Positions 11,811-23,212 of a DNA stretch of 64,000 bases are shown one piece after another. This stretch comes from Limimaricola cinnabarinus LL-001 (lineage in GTDB: Bacteria; Pseudomonadota; Alphaproteobacteria; Rhodobacterales; Rhodobacteraceae). The stretch spans positions 37,055-101,054 of the forward strand of contig NZ_BATB01000007.1 of the NCBI RefSeq assembly GCF_000466965.1. Direction: 5' to 3'. A program made the position numbers and the translations under genes. The notes below the pieces were generated by a model that had not been told where the DNA came from, ran no database searches, and saw only the letters and a program-made list of their open reading frames with translations. Position 1 is the stretch's first letter, and each line of letters opens with the position of its first letter.

Positions 11811-13904
11811 ATGACCGCCCATCCAGACCCGCTCACCGACATTCCCGCCGAGGCCGGAGGCCCCGACCACCACATCTCGGCTTTTCCGCCGGGCGCCACG
11901 GGGCATTGGCTGTTCTGGATCGCAGTTGCCTTCTCGACCTTCCAGATCGTCACCGCCGCGCATCTCCTCGATCTGCCGAGCCAGGTGACGCGGGCGCTGC
12001 ATGTGGGCTTTCTGATGCTGATGACCTTTCCCCTCGTCGCCGCCGCGCGCAGGCGCGGCACGGGGTGGAAGACCGTCGCATGGGCCTTCGCCGCCGCGGG
12101 CGTCGCGGTCGCGCTCTACCAGTGGTGGCAGTACCAGCCGCTGATCATGCGCGCGGGCCGCCCGCTGCCGATGGACCTCGCCATCGGCGTCACGGCCCTC
12201 GTCACGGTCTTCGCGGCGGCTTGGGTGCTGATGGGCCCGGCGCTGCCGATCATCTCGGGCACCTTTCTGGCCTACACGCTGCTGGGACAATACCTGCCGC
12301 CGCCGTTGATCCATCGTGGCTATGATTTCGAACAGGTGATCGACCACATGGCCTTCGGCACCGAGGGCATCTACGGCATCCCGATCTACGTGTCCTCGAC
12401 CTACATTTTCCTGTTCATCCTGTTCGGGGCCTTTCTCGAAAAGGCCGGGATGATCCGGCTCTTCACCGATGTCGCGCTCGGGCTGTTCGGTCACAAACAG
12501 GGCGGCGCCGCCAAGGTCGCGGTGGTCTCCTCCGGCCTCATGGGCACGATCTCGGGCTCGGGCGTGGCCAACGTCGTCACGACGGGACAGTTCACGATCC
12601 CGCTGATGAAGCGCTTCGGCTACCGCGCGGCCTTTGCCGGCGGGGTCGAGAGCACCGCCTCCATGGGGGGGCAGATCATGCCCCCCGTGATGGGCGCCGT
12701 GGCCTTCATCATGGCCGAGACGCTGGGCGTCGAATACGTGGAGGTGGTCAAGGCCGCCATCGTGCCCGCGATCCTCTACTTCCTCTCGGCCTTCTGGATG
12801 GTGCATCTGGAGGCCGGAAAGCACGGGCTGCGTGGGTTGTCCAAGGCCGAGCTGCCCTCGGCGCTGGGCGCGCTCCGTGAAAACTGGATGCTGATCGTCC
12901 CTCTGGGCATCCTGATCTACCTTCTGTTCACCGGCTACACGCCGCTGTTTGCCGGCACGGTCGGGCTCGGCCTTACCGTCCTTCTGATCCTCGGTGGCTC
13001 CATCGCGCTTGGCTTGCCCAGCGCCGTGCTGCGCGCCATTGTCTGGGTTGGCCTCGGTCTCGTCGCCGCCGCCTTCCTGCAATGGGGCATCGAGGTGCTG
13101 GTGGTCGCGATCGCGGCGCTCGTCGCGGTCTGCGTCTTTTTCAAGGGCGGGCGCGAAACCCTGCTCCTGTGCCGCGACAGCCTCGCCGACGGCGCGCGCA
13201 CCGCCCTCCCCGTGGGAGTGGCCTGCGCGCTGGTCGGTGTGATCATCGGCGCGATGACCCTCACGGGGGCGGCCAACACCTTTGGCCAGTTCATCGTCGC
13301 CGTGGGCCAGAACAACCTGTTCCTCAGCCTCGTTCTGACGATGATCACCTGCCTGCTGCTCGGCATGGGCATCCCGACCATCCCCAACTACATCATCACC
13401 TCTTCGATCGCGGGGCCGGCGCTGCTGGAGCTGGGCGTGCCATTGATCGTCAGCCACATGTTTGTGTTCTATTTCGGCATTCTCGCCGACCTCACACCTC
13501 CCGTGGCGCTGGCCTGCTTTGCCGCGGCCCCCATCGCCAAGGAGAGCGGCCTCAGGATCTCGATCGAGGCGATCAAGGTCGCGGCGGCGGGCTTCGTGAT
13601 TCCGTTCATGGCGGTCTATTCGCCGGCGCTGATGCTGCAGGCGGGCGGCCCGCTGGCCGAGGCGATCGGTTACTGGCCGGCCGTGGCTTGGATCATCACC
13701 AAGTCGCTGCTCTCGATCGGGTTGTGGGGCACGGCCGTCATCGGCTGGGTCGGACGGCCCCTGCCCGCATGGCTGCGCGCGCTCGCCATGATCGCGGCCT
13801 TCACGCTGGTCGCCGCCTGGCCCGTCACCGACTGGATCGGCCTCGCCCTCGCCCTTCTCGTGGCGCTGCTGATCCGCCGTCGCCCCGTCCCGGCCGCGGC
13901 ATGA
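11811..13904 (+). CDS. TRAP transporter fused permease subunit
   Basis: 697 residues with about 17 predicted membrane helices: an N-terminal four-helix DctQ-like part joined to a DctM-like part. The conserved centre is SSGLMGTISGSGVANVVTTG and ASMGGQIMPPVMGAVAFIMAE, typical of fused permeases that work with TAXI receptors; a second half-repeat contains LGMGIPTIPNYIITSS. It uses an ion gradient to import the ligand brought by the receptor. The last codon overlaps the DUF1850 start (ATGA). Length is normal for the fused type. Confidence 0.94.
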   Translation: MTAHPDPLTDIPAEAGGPDHHISAFPPGATGHWLFWIAVAFSTFQIVTAAHLLDLPSQVTRALHVGFLMLMTFPLVAAARRRGTGWKTVAWAFAAAGVAVALYQWWQYQPLIMRAGRPLPMDLAIGVTALVTVFAAAWVLMGPALPIISGTFLAYTLLGQYLPPPLIHRGYDFEQVIDHMAFGTEGIYGIPIYVSSTYIFLFILFGAFLEKAGMIRLFTDVALGLFGHKQGGAAKVAVVSSGLMGTISGSGVANVVTTGQFTIPLMKRFGYRAAFAGGVESTASMGGQIMPPVMGAVAFIMAETLGVEYVEVVKAAIVPAILYFLSAFWMVHLEAGKHGLRGLSKAELPSALGALRENWMLIVPLGILIYLLFTGYTPLFAGTVGLGLTVLLILGGSIALGLPSAVLRAIVWVGLGLVAAAFLQWGIEVLVVAIAALVAVCVFFKGGRETLLLCRDSLADGARTALPVGVACALVGVIIGAMTLTGAANTFGQFIVAVGQNNLFLSLVLTMITCLLLGMGIPTIPNYIITSSIAGPALLELGVPLIVSHMFVFYFGILADLTPPVALACFAAAPIAKESGLRISIEAIKVAAAGFVIPFMAVYSPALMLQAGGPLAEAIGYWPAVAWIITKSLLSIGLWGTAVIGWVGRPLPAWLRALAMIAAFTLVAAWPVTDWIGLALALLVALLIRRRPVPAAA

Positions 13905-14254
13905 GCGCCTGCCTGATGATCGCGGGCGCGGCGCTGAGCCTCGCCACCGGGGGGTTCGACCTCGGCTGGACCCATTCGGTCGAAAAGACTGAATGGCGCG
14001 AGCGCTGGCGCGTAGAAGACGGCGCGCTGCATCTCGAACAGGCCCGGGTGCGCGGCTCGGGCGCGGGGATGGAGCCCGGCCCCGAGGCCCGGCTCGAGGA
14101 GGGCTGGTGGGTCTGGGAGCCGAGCCTCAGCGTCCCCGCTCTCGACCTCGCGGCCTCGGGCGCCACGGGCGCGGGATGGACGCTATGTGCCGATGGGCAG
14201 TGTCGCGAAATTGGCACGCAATCGGGCGAGGCGCTCCACCTCACGCCCTGTTGA
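13901..14254 (+). CDS. DUF1850 protein, TRAP-associated
   Basis: 117 residues. The core LGWTHSVEKTEWRERWRV is the DUF1850 hallmark, and two cysteines near the end (LCADGQCREIG) plus a C-terminal LTPC could form a disulfide in the periplasm. The first 20 residues are hydrophobic and may be a signal peptide or anchor. DUF1850 genes are repeatedly found next to TAXI-TRAP permeases; here the start overlaps the permease stop by four bases, so a role as an accessory factor of the transporter is the natural inference. No molecular function is known. Confidence 0.85.
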   Translation: MSACLMIAGAALSLATGGFDLGWTHSVEKTEWRERWRVEDGALHLEQARVRGSGAGMEPGPEARLEEGWWVWEPSLSVPALDLAASGATGAGWTLCADGQCREIGTQSGEALHLTPC

Positions 14255-14598
14255 AGGACCCTGACGCGGAAAGGCTGGTTGAGTTGGCTGAAGGTCGCCC
14301 ATGCGGTGCCGCTTTTTCGCCCGGCTGCGAACGCCCTGCACGAGCAGGCTTGAAGAATCGCAACCGCCGGAGTGAAGCAGCGCCCAGATTGGCGGCTTCG
14401 TGAAGGCCGCAGACAAGGAACGTGACATGCCGAGCAATATCCCGTCCGAGGACGCACCCTCCCAACCGCGCCAAGGCGCGCAGCAACCCCCTTCGAAACC
14501 CATCTTCCGCGATTTCGCGGCGATCTGAGCCGCGCCCTTTCGCGCTCCGGCGCGGCGGGATAGAACATGTCGGACCGCCTCCCTGACGGAGCTATTCG
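14255..14598 (+). other. Gene-poor segment of 344 bases
   Basis: Between DUF1850 and the lytic transglycosylase. No family is recognisable on either strand. A 33-codon reading frame with a plausible ribosome site is listed separately. Two minus-strand frames stay open through most of the segment (about 80 and 106 codons) but have no credible start site. It may be a decayed insertion or a dispersed repeat; see findings. Confidence 0.4.
14427..14528 (+). CDS. Possible 33-residue small protein
   Basis: ATG at 14427 with AAGGA eight bases upstream, stop at 14528. The product is rich in proline, glutamine and serine (PSQPRQGAQQPPSKP) and ends FRDFAAI. It has no transmembrane segment or known motif. 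The ribosome site and the absence of any overlapping real gene are the only support; it could equally be chance or the tail of a vanished gene. Confidence 0.25.
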   Translation: MPSNIPSEDAPSQPRQGAQQPPSKPIFRDFAAI

Positions 14599-15063
14599 AT
14601 GCGCTACAGCCGCCGCGCCGCCCTCGCGGGCTTTCTGGTCCTCGCCGCCTGCGGACGCAGGCAACCGGCGCCCCCCGACCTTTATCCGAACGAGAGCTCG
14701 CAGCTGCGCCAGCTCATCAATGGTTATGCCGACGCCTACAAGGTGCCGCGCGATCTCGTGCACCGCGTGGTGCAGCGCGAAAGCTCCTACAACCCGCGTG
14801 CGCGCAACGGCTCGTATTACGGTCTGATGCAGATCAGCCCGCAGACCGCGCGCACCATGGGCCATCGCGGTGCCCCGTCCGAGCTTCTCGATGCCGAAAC
14901 CAACCTGCGCTACGCTGTGCGCTACCTGCGCGGCGCGTGGATCGTGTCGAACGGCAACCGTGACAAGGCGGTGAAGTGGTATTCGCAGGGCTACTACTAC
15001 GAAGCGCGCAACCGCTGCCTCCTAGTCGAGACCGGCCTGCGCGACAGCGAAGTGAAGTGTTGA
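14599..15063 (+). CDS. Lytic transglycosylase (SLT) lipoprotein
   Basis: 154 residues. Two arginines at 5-6, a hydrophobic stretch and a lipobox LAAC (cysteine 18) mark an exported lipoprotein. The catalytic domain is a short SLT (lysozyme-like) fold: the catalytic glutamate is E61 in [10 protein letters not shown], followed by the [14 protein letters not shown] motif, a [15 protein letters not shown] segment and the late KWYSQGYYY. Such enzymes cut the peptidoglycan glycan strand with formation of anhydromuramic ends. The glutaminase gene begins five bases after its stop, so they are co-transcribed. Slightly shorter than most SLT proteins but with all core motifs. Confidence 0.88.
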   Translation: MRYSRRAALAGFLVLAACGRRQPAPPDLYPNESSQLRQLINGYADAYKVPRDLVHRVVQRESSYNPRARNGSYYGLMQISPQTARTMGHRGAPSELLDAETNLRYAVRYLRGAWIVSNGNRDKAVKWYSQGYYYEARNRCLLVETGLRDSEVKC

Positions 15064-15067
15064 TCCG

Positions 15068-16015
15068 GTGAGCGTAAGCGACCCCGACCGGCTGCGCGAG
15101 ATCGTGGCCGAGATCTGCGACCATATGGCCGGGCAGACCGACCGCGGCGCGGTGGCGGATTACATCCCCGAATTGGCGCGCGTCGATCCCGGTCGTTTCG
15201 CGCTCACGCTTGTTACCCATGAGGGCGAGGTGATCGCAGGCGGCGACGCCGACACCCCGTTTTCGATCCAGAGCGTGTCCAAGGTCTTTGCCCTCGCCGT
15301 GGCACTGGGCCGGATCGGCGACGCGCTCTGGAGCCGCGTGGGCCGCGAGCCGTCGGGCGATCCGTTCAACTCCATCGTGCAGTTGGAACATGAACGGGGC
15401 ATCCCGCGGAACCCCTTCATCAACGCCGGCGCCATCGCCGTGACCGACGCGATCCTCGCACGGTCCGAACCGCGCGAGGCGCTGGGCCAGATCCTGCAAT
15501 TCGTGCGCTACCTCGCGGGCGACGACGACATCGCCATCGACCCGGCGGTGGCCAAATCCGAAACCGCCACAGGTTGGCGCAACGCGGCGCTGGCCAATTT
15601 CATGCGCGGCTTCGGCACGATCGAGCGGCACCCCGACAAGACGCTCGGCACCTATTTCCACCAATGCGCCATCGCCATGACCACGACCCAACTGGCCCAT
15701 GCGGGGCGCTTTCTCGCCTTTGACGGCGCGTTGTCGCCCGGCGGATCGCGCGCCATCGCCCCGCGCATGGCGCGTCAGATCAACGCGCTGATGCTCACTT
15801 GCGGGCATTACGACGGCTCGGGCGAATTCGCCTTCCGCGTCGGTCTTCCGGGCAAGAGCGGCGTCGGCGGCGGCATCCTCGCCGTGGCGCCGGGGCGCGC
15901 CTCGATCGGGGCATGGTCGCCGGGGCTCAACGCGGTGGGCAACTCGCATCTCGCCTCGATGGCGCTGGAGATGCTGGCCGATCGCACCGGCTGGTCGGTC
16001 TTCGCGCCCAAATAG
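15068..16015 (+). CDS. glsA: Glutaminase
   Basis: 315 residues, the usual length of bacterial glutaminases, which hydrolyse glutamine to glutamate and ammonia in the cytoplasm. The serine-lysine catalytic pair is in [11 protein letters not shown] (S69, K72). Other family blocks are [26 protein letters not shown] and the late [12 protein letters not shown]. The start is a GTG five bases after the stop of the transglycosylase gene, which implies translational coupling. A perfect bidirectional terminator follows. Confidence 0.95.
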   Translation: MSVSDPDRLREIVAEICDHMAGQTDRGAVADYIPELARVDPGRFALTLVTHEGEVIAGGDADTPFSIQSVSKVFALAVALGRIGDALWSRVGREPSGDPFNSIVQLEHERGIPRNPFINAGAIAVTDAILARSEPREALGQILQFVRYLAGDDDIAIDPAVAKSETATGWRNAALANFMRGFGTIERHPDKTLGTYFHQCAIAMTTTQLAHAGRFLAFDGALSPGGSRAIAPRMARQINALMLTCGHYDGSGEFAFRVGLPGKSGVGGGILAVAPGRASIGAWSPGLNAVGNSHLASMALEMLADRTGWSVFAPK

Positions 16016-16040
16016 ACGTCCAGACCACGCCGCCTGACGC

Positions 16041-16073
16041 AAAAAGGCCCGCGCTGTCGCGCGGGCCTTTCAT
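16041..16073. terminator. Bidirectional terminator between glsA and ndk
   Basis: A perfect 12-base stem AAAGGCCCGCGC/GCGCGGGCCTTT with a four-base loop at 16043-16070, with an A-run on the left and a T-run on the right. It serves the two convergent genes. Confidence 0.9.
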
Positions 16074-16093
16074 CGGGGTCACGAGGACCGGCT

Positions 16094-16516
<423 letters not shown>

Positions 16517-16714
16517 GATGTCCCTCATTTGAACAGGTTGCAGCAGGGGGCGCGCGCGGCGACCCCGGTCGGGCTGCGCCCTAGCACGGGCACCGCGCCC
16601 TGAAAAGCCGCGACATCGCGCCATGCGCCTCGCGCCGCAGGCCACACCGCGCCCGATCGCCGATCCGGGCCGCCGCCCGTTGACGCGCCGCCCGGCTTCG
16701 GGCAAGGCGCTGCC

Positions 16715-18562
16715 ATGTTGCGCATCACAGACATCTCATACTCCGTCGAGGGCCGACCGCTCCTCGAACACACCTCCGCCGTGATCCCAGCCGGCCACAA
16801 GGTCGGCGTGGTGGGTCGCAACGGCACGGGCAAATCGACGCTGTTCAAGCTGATCCGGGGCGAGCTGACGCTCGACACCGGCGAGATCGAGCTGCCGCGC
16901 GGCGCCCGCATCGGCGGCGTGGCCCAGGAGGTCCCCGGCAACGAGGTCACGCTGATCGACACCGTGCTGGCCGCCGACACTGAGCGCGCGGCGCTTCTGG
17001 CCGAGGAGGCGACCGATCCAGCCCGGATCGCCGAGGTGCAGATGCGCCTCGCCGATATCGACGCGTGGTCGGCCGAGGCGCGCGCCGCGACGATCCTCAA
17101 GGGTCTGGGCTTCACCCATGAAGAGCAGCTCATGCCCTGCTCCGCCTTCTCGGGCGGCTGGCGGATGCGCGTGGCGCTGGCCGCCGTGCTCTTTGCCGAG
17201 CCCGACCTGCTGCTCCTCGACGAGCCGACCAACTATCTCGATCTCGAAGGCGCGCTCTGGCTCGAAAGCTACCTCGTGCGCTACCCGCACACGGTGCTGA
17301 TCGTCTCCCACGACCGCGAGCTTCTGAACCGCTCGGTCGGCGGCATTCTGCATCTGGAAAACCGCACGCTCACCTACTGGTCGGGCAATTACGACCAGTT
17401 CGCCAAGAGCCGCGCCGCCCAACGCGCCGTGCTGATGGCCGCCTCCAAAAAGCAGGACGCCCAGCGCGCCCACCTGCAAAGCTTCGTGGATCGCTTCAAG
17501 GCCAAGGCGTCGAAGGCCAAGCAGGCCCAGAGCCGGGTCAAGATGCTCGAGAAGATGGAGACGATCCGCGTGCCCGAGGACGCGGCGCGCACCGTCTTCA
17601 CCTTTCCCGAGCCCGAGGAGCTGTCGCCGCCGATCATCGCCACCGAGGACGTTTCGGTCGGCTACGACGGCAAGATCGTTCTGAACAAGCTCGACCTGCG
17701 CATCGATCAGGACGACCGCATCGCGCTTCTGGGCCGCAATGGCGAAGGCAAGTCGACGCTGTCGAAGCTCCTGTCGGACCGACTCGCGCCGATGGGCGGC
17801 AAGATCATCCGCTCCAACAAGCTGCGCATCGGCTTCTTCGCGCAGCATCAGGTCGACGAGCTTCGGGTCGAGGAAACGCCGATCCAGCACATCCAACGCG
17901 CCCTGCCCGACGTGATGCCCCCCAAGCTGCGGGCGCGGCTCGCTGGCTTCGGCCTTGGTGCTGCACAGGCTGACACCGAGGTGGGTCGTCTCTCGGGCGG
18001 GCAGAAGGCGCGTCTGTCGCTGCTTCTCGCCACCATCGACGCGCCGCATCTTTTGATCCTCGACGAGCCGACCAACCACCTCGACATCGAGAGCCGCGAG
18101 GCGCTGGTCGAGGCGCTGACCGCCTATTCCGGCGCGGTGATCCTCGTCAGCCACGACATGCACCTTCTGTCGATGGTCGCCGACCGGCTCTGGTTGGTGA
18201 AGGACGGACGCGTCTCGGCCTATGACGAGGATCTTCCGACCTATCGCAAGATGCTGATTTCGGGCGACAAGCCCGCCGACAAGCCCAAAGCCGAGAAGCC
18301 GAAGGCCGAGAAACCGTCGCGCGAGGCGATCCTGTCGCTGCGCTCTGACGCCCGCAAATGCGAGGAGCGGGTGAACAAGATCAACGAGATGCGCGACAAG
18401 CTCGCCAAGAAGCTCGCGGATCAGGCGCTCTACGAGGATGGCCGCAAGGGCGAACTCGAGACCTGGAACAAGAAATACGCCGAAGTCATGGAGGCGCTGG
18501 GCCGCGCCGAGGCCATGTGGATGGCCGCGCTCGAAAAGCTGGAGCGCGCCGAAGCGGCCTGA
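16715..18562 (+). CDS. ABC-F family ATPase (Uup/YheS type)
   Basis: 615 residues with two ABC domains in one chain and no membrane part, as in ABC-F translation factors. Walker A motifs are GRNGTGKST (about residue 37) and GRNGEGKST; signature and Walker B are [12 protein letters not shown]...[13 protein letters not shown] and [14 protein letters not shown]...[13 protein letters not shown]. The linker is rich in lysine and alanine ([17 protein letters not shown]), as expected for the P-site tRNA interaction motif, and a C-terminal charged coiled-coil follows. These proteins bind the ribosomal E site to relieve stalls. A second, different ABC-F gene lies at 36271-38099. Confidence 0.92.
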   Translation: MLRITDISYSVEGRPLLEHTSAVIPAGHKVGVVGRNGTGKSTLFKLIRGELTLDTGEIELPRGARIGGVAQEVPGNEVTLIDTVLAADTERAALLAEEATDPARIAEVQMRLADIDAWSAEARAATILKGLGFTHEEQLMPCSAFSGGWRMRVALAAVLFAEPDLLLLDEPTNYLDLEGALWLESYLVRYPHTVLIVSHDRELLNRSVGGILHLENRTLTYWSGNYDQFAKSRAAQRAVLMAASKKQDAQRAHLQSFVDRFKAKASKAKQAQSRVKMLEKMETIRVPEDAARTVFTFPEPEELSPPIIATEDVSVGYDGKIVLNKLDLRIDQDDRIALLGRNGEGKSTLSKLLSDRLAPMGGKIIRSNKLRIGFFAQHQVDELRVEETPIQHIQRALPDVMPPKLRARLAGFGLGAAQADTEVGRLSGGQKARLSLLLATIDAPHLLILDEPTNHLDIESREALVEALTAYSGAVILVSHDMHLLSMVADRLWLVKDGRVSAYDEDLPTYRKMLISGDKPADKPKAEKPKAEKPSREAILSLRSDARKCEERVNKINEMRDKLAKKLADQALYEDGRKGELETWNKKYAEVMEALGRAEAMWMAALEKLERAEAA

Positions 18563-18735
18563 CGGTTCGGGGGCGCTGCTTCCGCGCCGAAGGCACCCCC
18601 AGCGCATCCCAAGGGTCGAGTGACCCGAGGGAGGCGCGTCGTTGGCCGGGGCGCGGGGTTGCCCCGAACCGGCGCGCCCGGCAGGGTGCGCCATGAGAGC
18701 GGGTCCGGCCCGCAGGACCGGACGAGGACCCCGAC

Positions 18736-19380
18736 GTGATCGAAATCGCCACGCTCGTCACCGCCTTCACCACGCTGTTCGTGATCGTCGATCCGATCGG
18801 TCTCGCGCCGCTCTTCGTGGCGATGACTGCCGGGATGACCCCCGCGCAGCGCCGCGGCGTCGCGTTCCGGGCGCTGGCGACTTCGGCGGCGCTGATGCTG
18901 CTTTTCCTGATCCTCGGTGATGCGGTGCTGCGCTTCGTCGGCATTTCGGTTCCGGCCTTCCGCATCGCGGGCGGGGTGCTGCTGTTTCTCACCGCGCTCG
19001 ACATGCTGTTCGAGCGGCGGCAGGCGCGGCGGCGCGACAATGCCGAGGAAGGCAACGAGGACGATCACGATCCCTCGATCTTTCCGCTGGCGCTGCCGCT
19101 CATCGTCGGCCCGGGCGCCATCACCACGCTGATCCTGCTGACCGCCGAGGCCGACGGCCCGCTCGGCTATGCGGCGATCTACGGTGTGGCGCTCACGGTG
19201 TTGGCCACGGTGTGGATCGCCTTTGCGCTGGCCAATCCGCTGGCGCGGGTGCTGGGGCCGGTCGGGCTCAATGTCGTCACGCGGGTGCTGGGGATGCTGC
19301 TGGCGGCGCTGGCGGTGCAGTTCATCATCGACGGTCTGCACGGATCCGGCTTCGGCCTGCCTTTCCCCGGCGCGAATTGA
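18736..19380 (+). CDS. MarC family membrane protein
   Basis: 214 residues, six predicted helices. The start IEIATLVTAFTTLFVIVDPIGLAPLF and the second-half LPLIVGPGAITTLILL are the two internal-repeat motifs of MarC/UPF0056, integral membrane proteins of unknown function despite the historical link to antibiotic resistance. GTG start. A charged cytoplasmic loop (RRQARRRDNAEEGNEDDHD) separates the two halves. The retropepsin-like gene starts 16 bases downstream, suggesting an operon. Confidence 0.9.
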   Translation: MIEIATLVTAFTTLFVIVDPIGLAPLFVAMTAGMTPAQRRGVAFRALATSAALMLLFLILGDAVLRFVGISVPAFRIAGGVLLFLTALDMLFERRQARRRDNAEEGNEDDHDPSIFPLALPLIVGPGAITTLILLTAEADGPLGYAAIYGVALTVLATVWIAFALANPLARVLGPVGLNVVTRVLGMLLAALAVQFIIDGLHGSGFGLPFPGAN

Positions 19381-19396
19381 CCCCATATCAAGGGGC

Positions 19397-19975
19397 ATGA
19401 CCCCCGATAACCTCGTTAGCCTCGCCTATCTCGGACTTCTCGGCGCCGCCATCGCCGGGTGGTTCATCGTGCAGAATCGCGACCGGCTGGGCCAGATCGC
19501 CCAGCAGGCCGCGCTCTGGGCGCTGATTTTCATCGGTGTCATCGCCGCCGCCGGGCTGTGGTCGGACATCCGCGATGACGTGGTGCCGCGCCAGACCATG
19601 ATCGGCACCCAAGGTATCGAGGTGCCGCAGGCGCGCGACGGGCATTACTACCTCACGCTCGACATCAACGGCACGCCGATCGATTTCGTGGTCGACACCG
19701 GCGCCACCGACATGGTGCTCGGCCGCGAGGATGCGCGCCGCGCCGGGATCGACCCCGAGGCGCTGAACTATCTCGGCTCCGCCGTCACCGCCAACGGCAC
19801 CGTGCGCACCGCGCGCGTGACGCTCGACAGCGTGGCGCTCGGTGCGATCGAGGATGAGGGGCTGAGCGCCGTCGTCACCGATGGCGATCTGGCCGGCTCG
19901 CTTCTGGGGATGGGCTATCTGCGCCTTTTCGGCCGCATCGAGATCGAAGGCGGAAAGCTGATCCTGACGCGCTGA
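19397..19975 (+). CDS. Membrane-anchored retropepsin-like aspartic protease
   Basis: 192 residues. Two hydrophobic helices (residues 5-25 and 38-54) anchor the protein; a soluble retropepsin fold follows. The catalytic triad motif is DTGAT (D100) within PIDFVVDTGATDMVLG, and the second half has LLGMGYLRLFGRIEIEGGKLIL. This is the TIGR02281 class, clan AA proteases found widely in Alphaproteobacteria, probably facing the periplasm and active as dimers. Substrate unknown. It converges with holC ten bases further. Confidence 0.9.
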   Translation: MTPDNLVSLAYLGLLGAAIAGWFIVQNRDRLGQIAQQAALWALIFIGVIAAAGLWSDIRDDVVPRQTMIGTQGIEVPQARDGHYYLTLDINGTPIDFVVDTGATDMVLGREDARRAGIDPEALNYLGSAVTANGTVRTARVTLDSVALGAIEDEGLSAVVTDGDLAGSLLGMGYLRLFGRIEIEGGKLILTR

Positions 19976-19984
19976 GCCGCGCTG

Positions 19985-20446
19985 TCAGCCTTCGGCCTTC
20001 TTGGTCCAGCGTCCGTCCTGCTGCGCCCAGTACTGTGCCGCGCATCCCGCTCCGGTGAGCCGTTTCCACTGTCCCCGCGCGGCCTGCACCGCCGCCTCGT
20101 CGAAACCGTCGAACAGGATGCAGACCCGCTCGGCGGCCTGCACCTCCTCCGCCTGCGCCTCCGCCCCGTCGAGACAGATCACGCAAGGCAGGCCCGGCGC
20201 CGCCTCTCCCTCGGCGGTGAGCAGAATGGGCTGCGCCGCGTCATGCGGCCCGCCGGCGCGGCCATGCGGCAAAAAACTCTCGGGTGGCCCCATGCGCCAC
20301 AGCGCCGCGTCGAGCCGGTCCATGGCGCGCGCGGCGCGGCCCCTGATCTCCACCCGCCAACCCTGCTTGCCCGCGAGCTTCAGAAGCTGCGGCAAAAGCT
20401 CCTCGGCCGGACCGTCGGTCAGGTGGTAAAAGAAGGCCGCGCCCAT
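19985..20446 (-). CDS. holC: DNA polymerase III chi subunit
   Basis: 153 residues. The chi subunit links the clamp loader to single-stranded DNA-binding protein. Visible are the N-terminal AAFFYHLTDGPAEELLPQLLKLAGKQGW, the DRLDAALWRMGPPESFLPHG block and the late ERVCILFDGFDE, all typical of alphaproteobacterial HolC. It starts four bases after the pepA stop; the pepA-holC order is conserved in many Proteobacteria. Confidence 0.93.
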   Translation of the reverse strand: MGAAFFYHLTDGPAEELLPQLLKLAGKQGWRVEIRGRAARAMDRLDAALWRMGPPESFLPHGRAGGPHDAAQPILLTAEGEAAPGLPCVICLDGAEAQAEEVQAAERVCILFDGFDEAAVQAARGQWKRLTGAGCAAQYWAQQDGRWTKKAEG

Positions 20447-20450
20447 CGTC

Positions 20451-21925
<1,475 letters not shown>

Positions 21926-22075
21926 GCCGGCTCCTTGGGGATCGTTGGCTTTGGCGGCGGAGCCTAGCCGCCATGCGCGGCATTGGCCAGATCGCGGTTC
22001 AACCCGCCAGCCCGCTCGGCTAGGATGCGCACAGGCAGGCGGCCGACGCGGGCGGCCATCAGTTGCGAGGCGGCC

Positions 22076-23212
22076 GTGGCACGATTCGACAGATACATGC
22101 TGTCGCAGCTGTTGATGCTGTTCGGCTTCTTCGCGCTCGTGCTGGTGCTCGTCTACTGGGTCAACAGCGCAGTGCAGCTGTTCGACCAGCTCGTGGCCGA
22201 CGGTCAGAACCTGTCGGTGTTCCTCGAACTCACGATGCTCACCCTGCCGTCGCTGATCCGGCTGGTGCTGCCGCTCTCGGGCTTTGCCGCCGCGCTCTAC
22301 GTCACCAACCGGCTGAGCGCCGACAGCGAACTCACGGTGATGCGGGCAACGGGCTTCTCGCCGTTCCGGCTGGCGCGGCCGGTGCTGGTCTTCGGCCTGG
22401 TGACGGGGCTCCTGACCGGGGCGCTGACGGTGGTGATCAATCCGATGGCTCAGGCCCGGCTTGCCGACCGGCAATCCGAGATCGCCCGCACCGCCACCGC
22501 GCGGCTCTTGCAGGAGGGGCAGTTCCTGTCACCGATCGCGGGCGTCACGCTCTATATCCGCGACATCACCACCGAGGGCGAGCTTCGCGACCTTCTGATT
22601 TCGGACACCCGCAACGCGGAGGAGAGCGTCACCTACACCGCGTCGAGCGCCTATTTGGTCGAGACCGCCGCCGCGCCGCAATTGGTGATGATCGACGGTC
22701 TGGTGCAGGTGCTGCGCCGCGGAACCAACCGGCTTTCGACCACGAGGTTCGAGGATTTCGCCTATGATCTCGCCCCCCTGACACAGGGCGGCGAAGTGGG
22801 ACGCCTGCGCACCCAACGGGTCTCCACGCGCGATCTGTTCTTTCCCACCCCCGCCCTTCTCGACGCCACCGAACGCAGCGCGGCGCAGCTCGCGGGCGAG
22901 GCGCATGACCGGATCGCCGCCGCCGTGCTGGCCGCCGCGGCGCCGCTGATCGGCTTTGCGACGCTGCTGCTGGGCGGGTTCTCGCGCTTCGGCGTCTGGC
23001 GCCAGATCCTCGGCGCGATCGGGCTGATCATCGTGGTCCAAGCGCTCGAATCGCTCGCCACGTCGCTGCTGCGCGGCAACCCGGACCAGTGGCCGCTGAT
23101 CTACCTGCCCGGCGGCGCGGCTTTCGCGATCGCTCTGATCGAACTCACGCTCGCCGGGCGACCGGCCCGGCGCGGGATCGGGCGGCGTCGCCGCGCGGAG
23201 CGGCTCGCATGA
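22076..23212 (+). CDS. lptF: LPS export ABC transporter permease LptF
   Basis: 378 residues. Start is the GTG at 22076 giving MARFDRYMLSQLLMLFGFFA; the frame is open further upstream but without conservation. Three helices, a large periplasmic beta-jellyroll domain, then three helices: the LptF/G fold. RLVLPLSGFAAALYVTNRLSADSELTVMRATG contains the coupling helix contacting the LptB ATPase (not encoded here). With LptG it extracts lipopolysaccharide from the inner membrane. Its stop overlaps the lptG start (ATGA). Confidence 0.96.
   Translation: MARFDRYMLSQLLMLFGFFALVLVLVYWVNSAVQLFDQLVADGQNLSVFLELTMLTLPSLIRLVLPLSGFAAALYVTNRLSADSELTVMRATGFSPFRLARPVLVFGLVTGLLTGALTVVINPMAQARLADRQSEIARTATARLLQEGQFLSPIAGVTLYIRDITTEGELRDLLISDTRNAEESVTYTASSAYLVETAAAPQLVMIDGLVQVLRRGTNRLSTTRFEDFAYDLAPLTQGGEVGRLRTQRVSTRDLFFPTPALLDATERSAAQLAGEAHDRIAAAVLAAAAPLIGFATLLLGGFSRFGVWRQILGAIGLIIVVQALESLATSLLRGNPDQWPLIYLPGGAAFAIALIELTLAGRPARRGIGRRRRAERLA

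Noticed and set aside
10653..13457. 934-codon minus-strand frame over the TRAP genes
   Set aside because: Charged, histidine- and aspartate-rich antisense text, no domain; TRAP genes on the + strand are clear.
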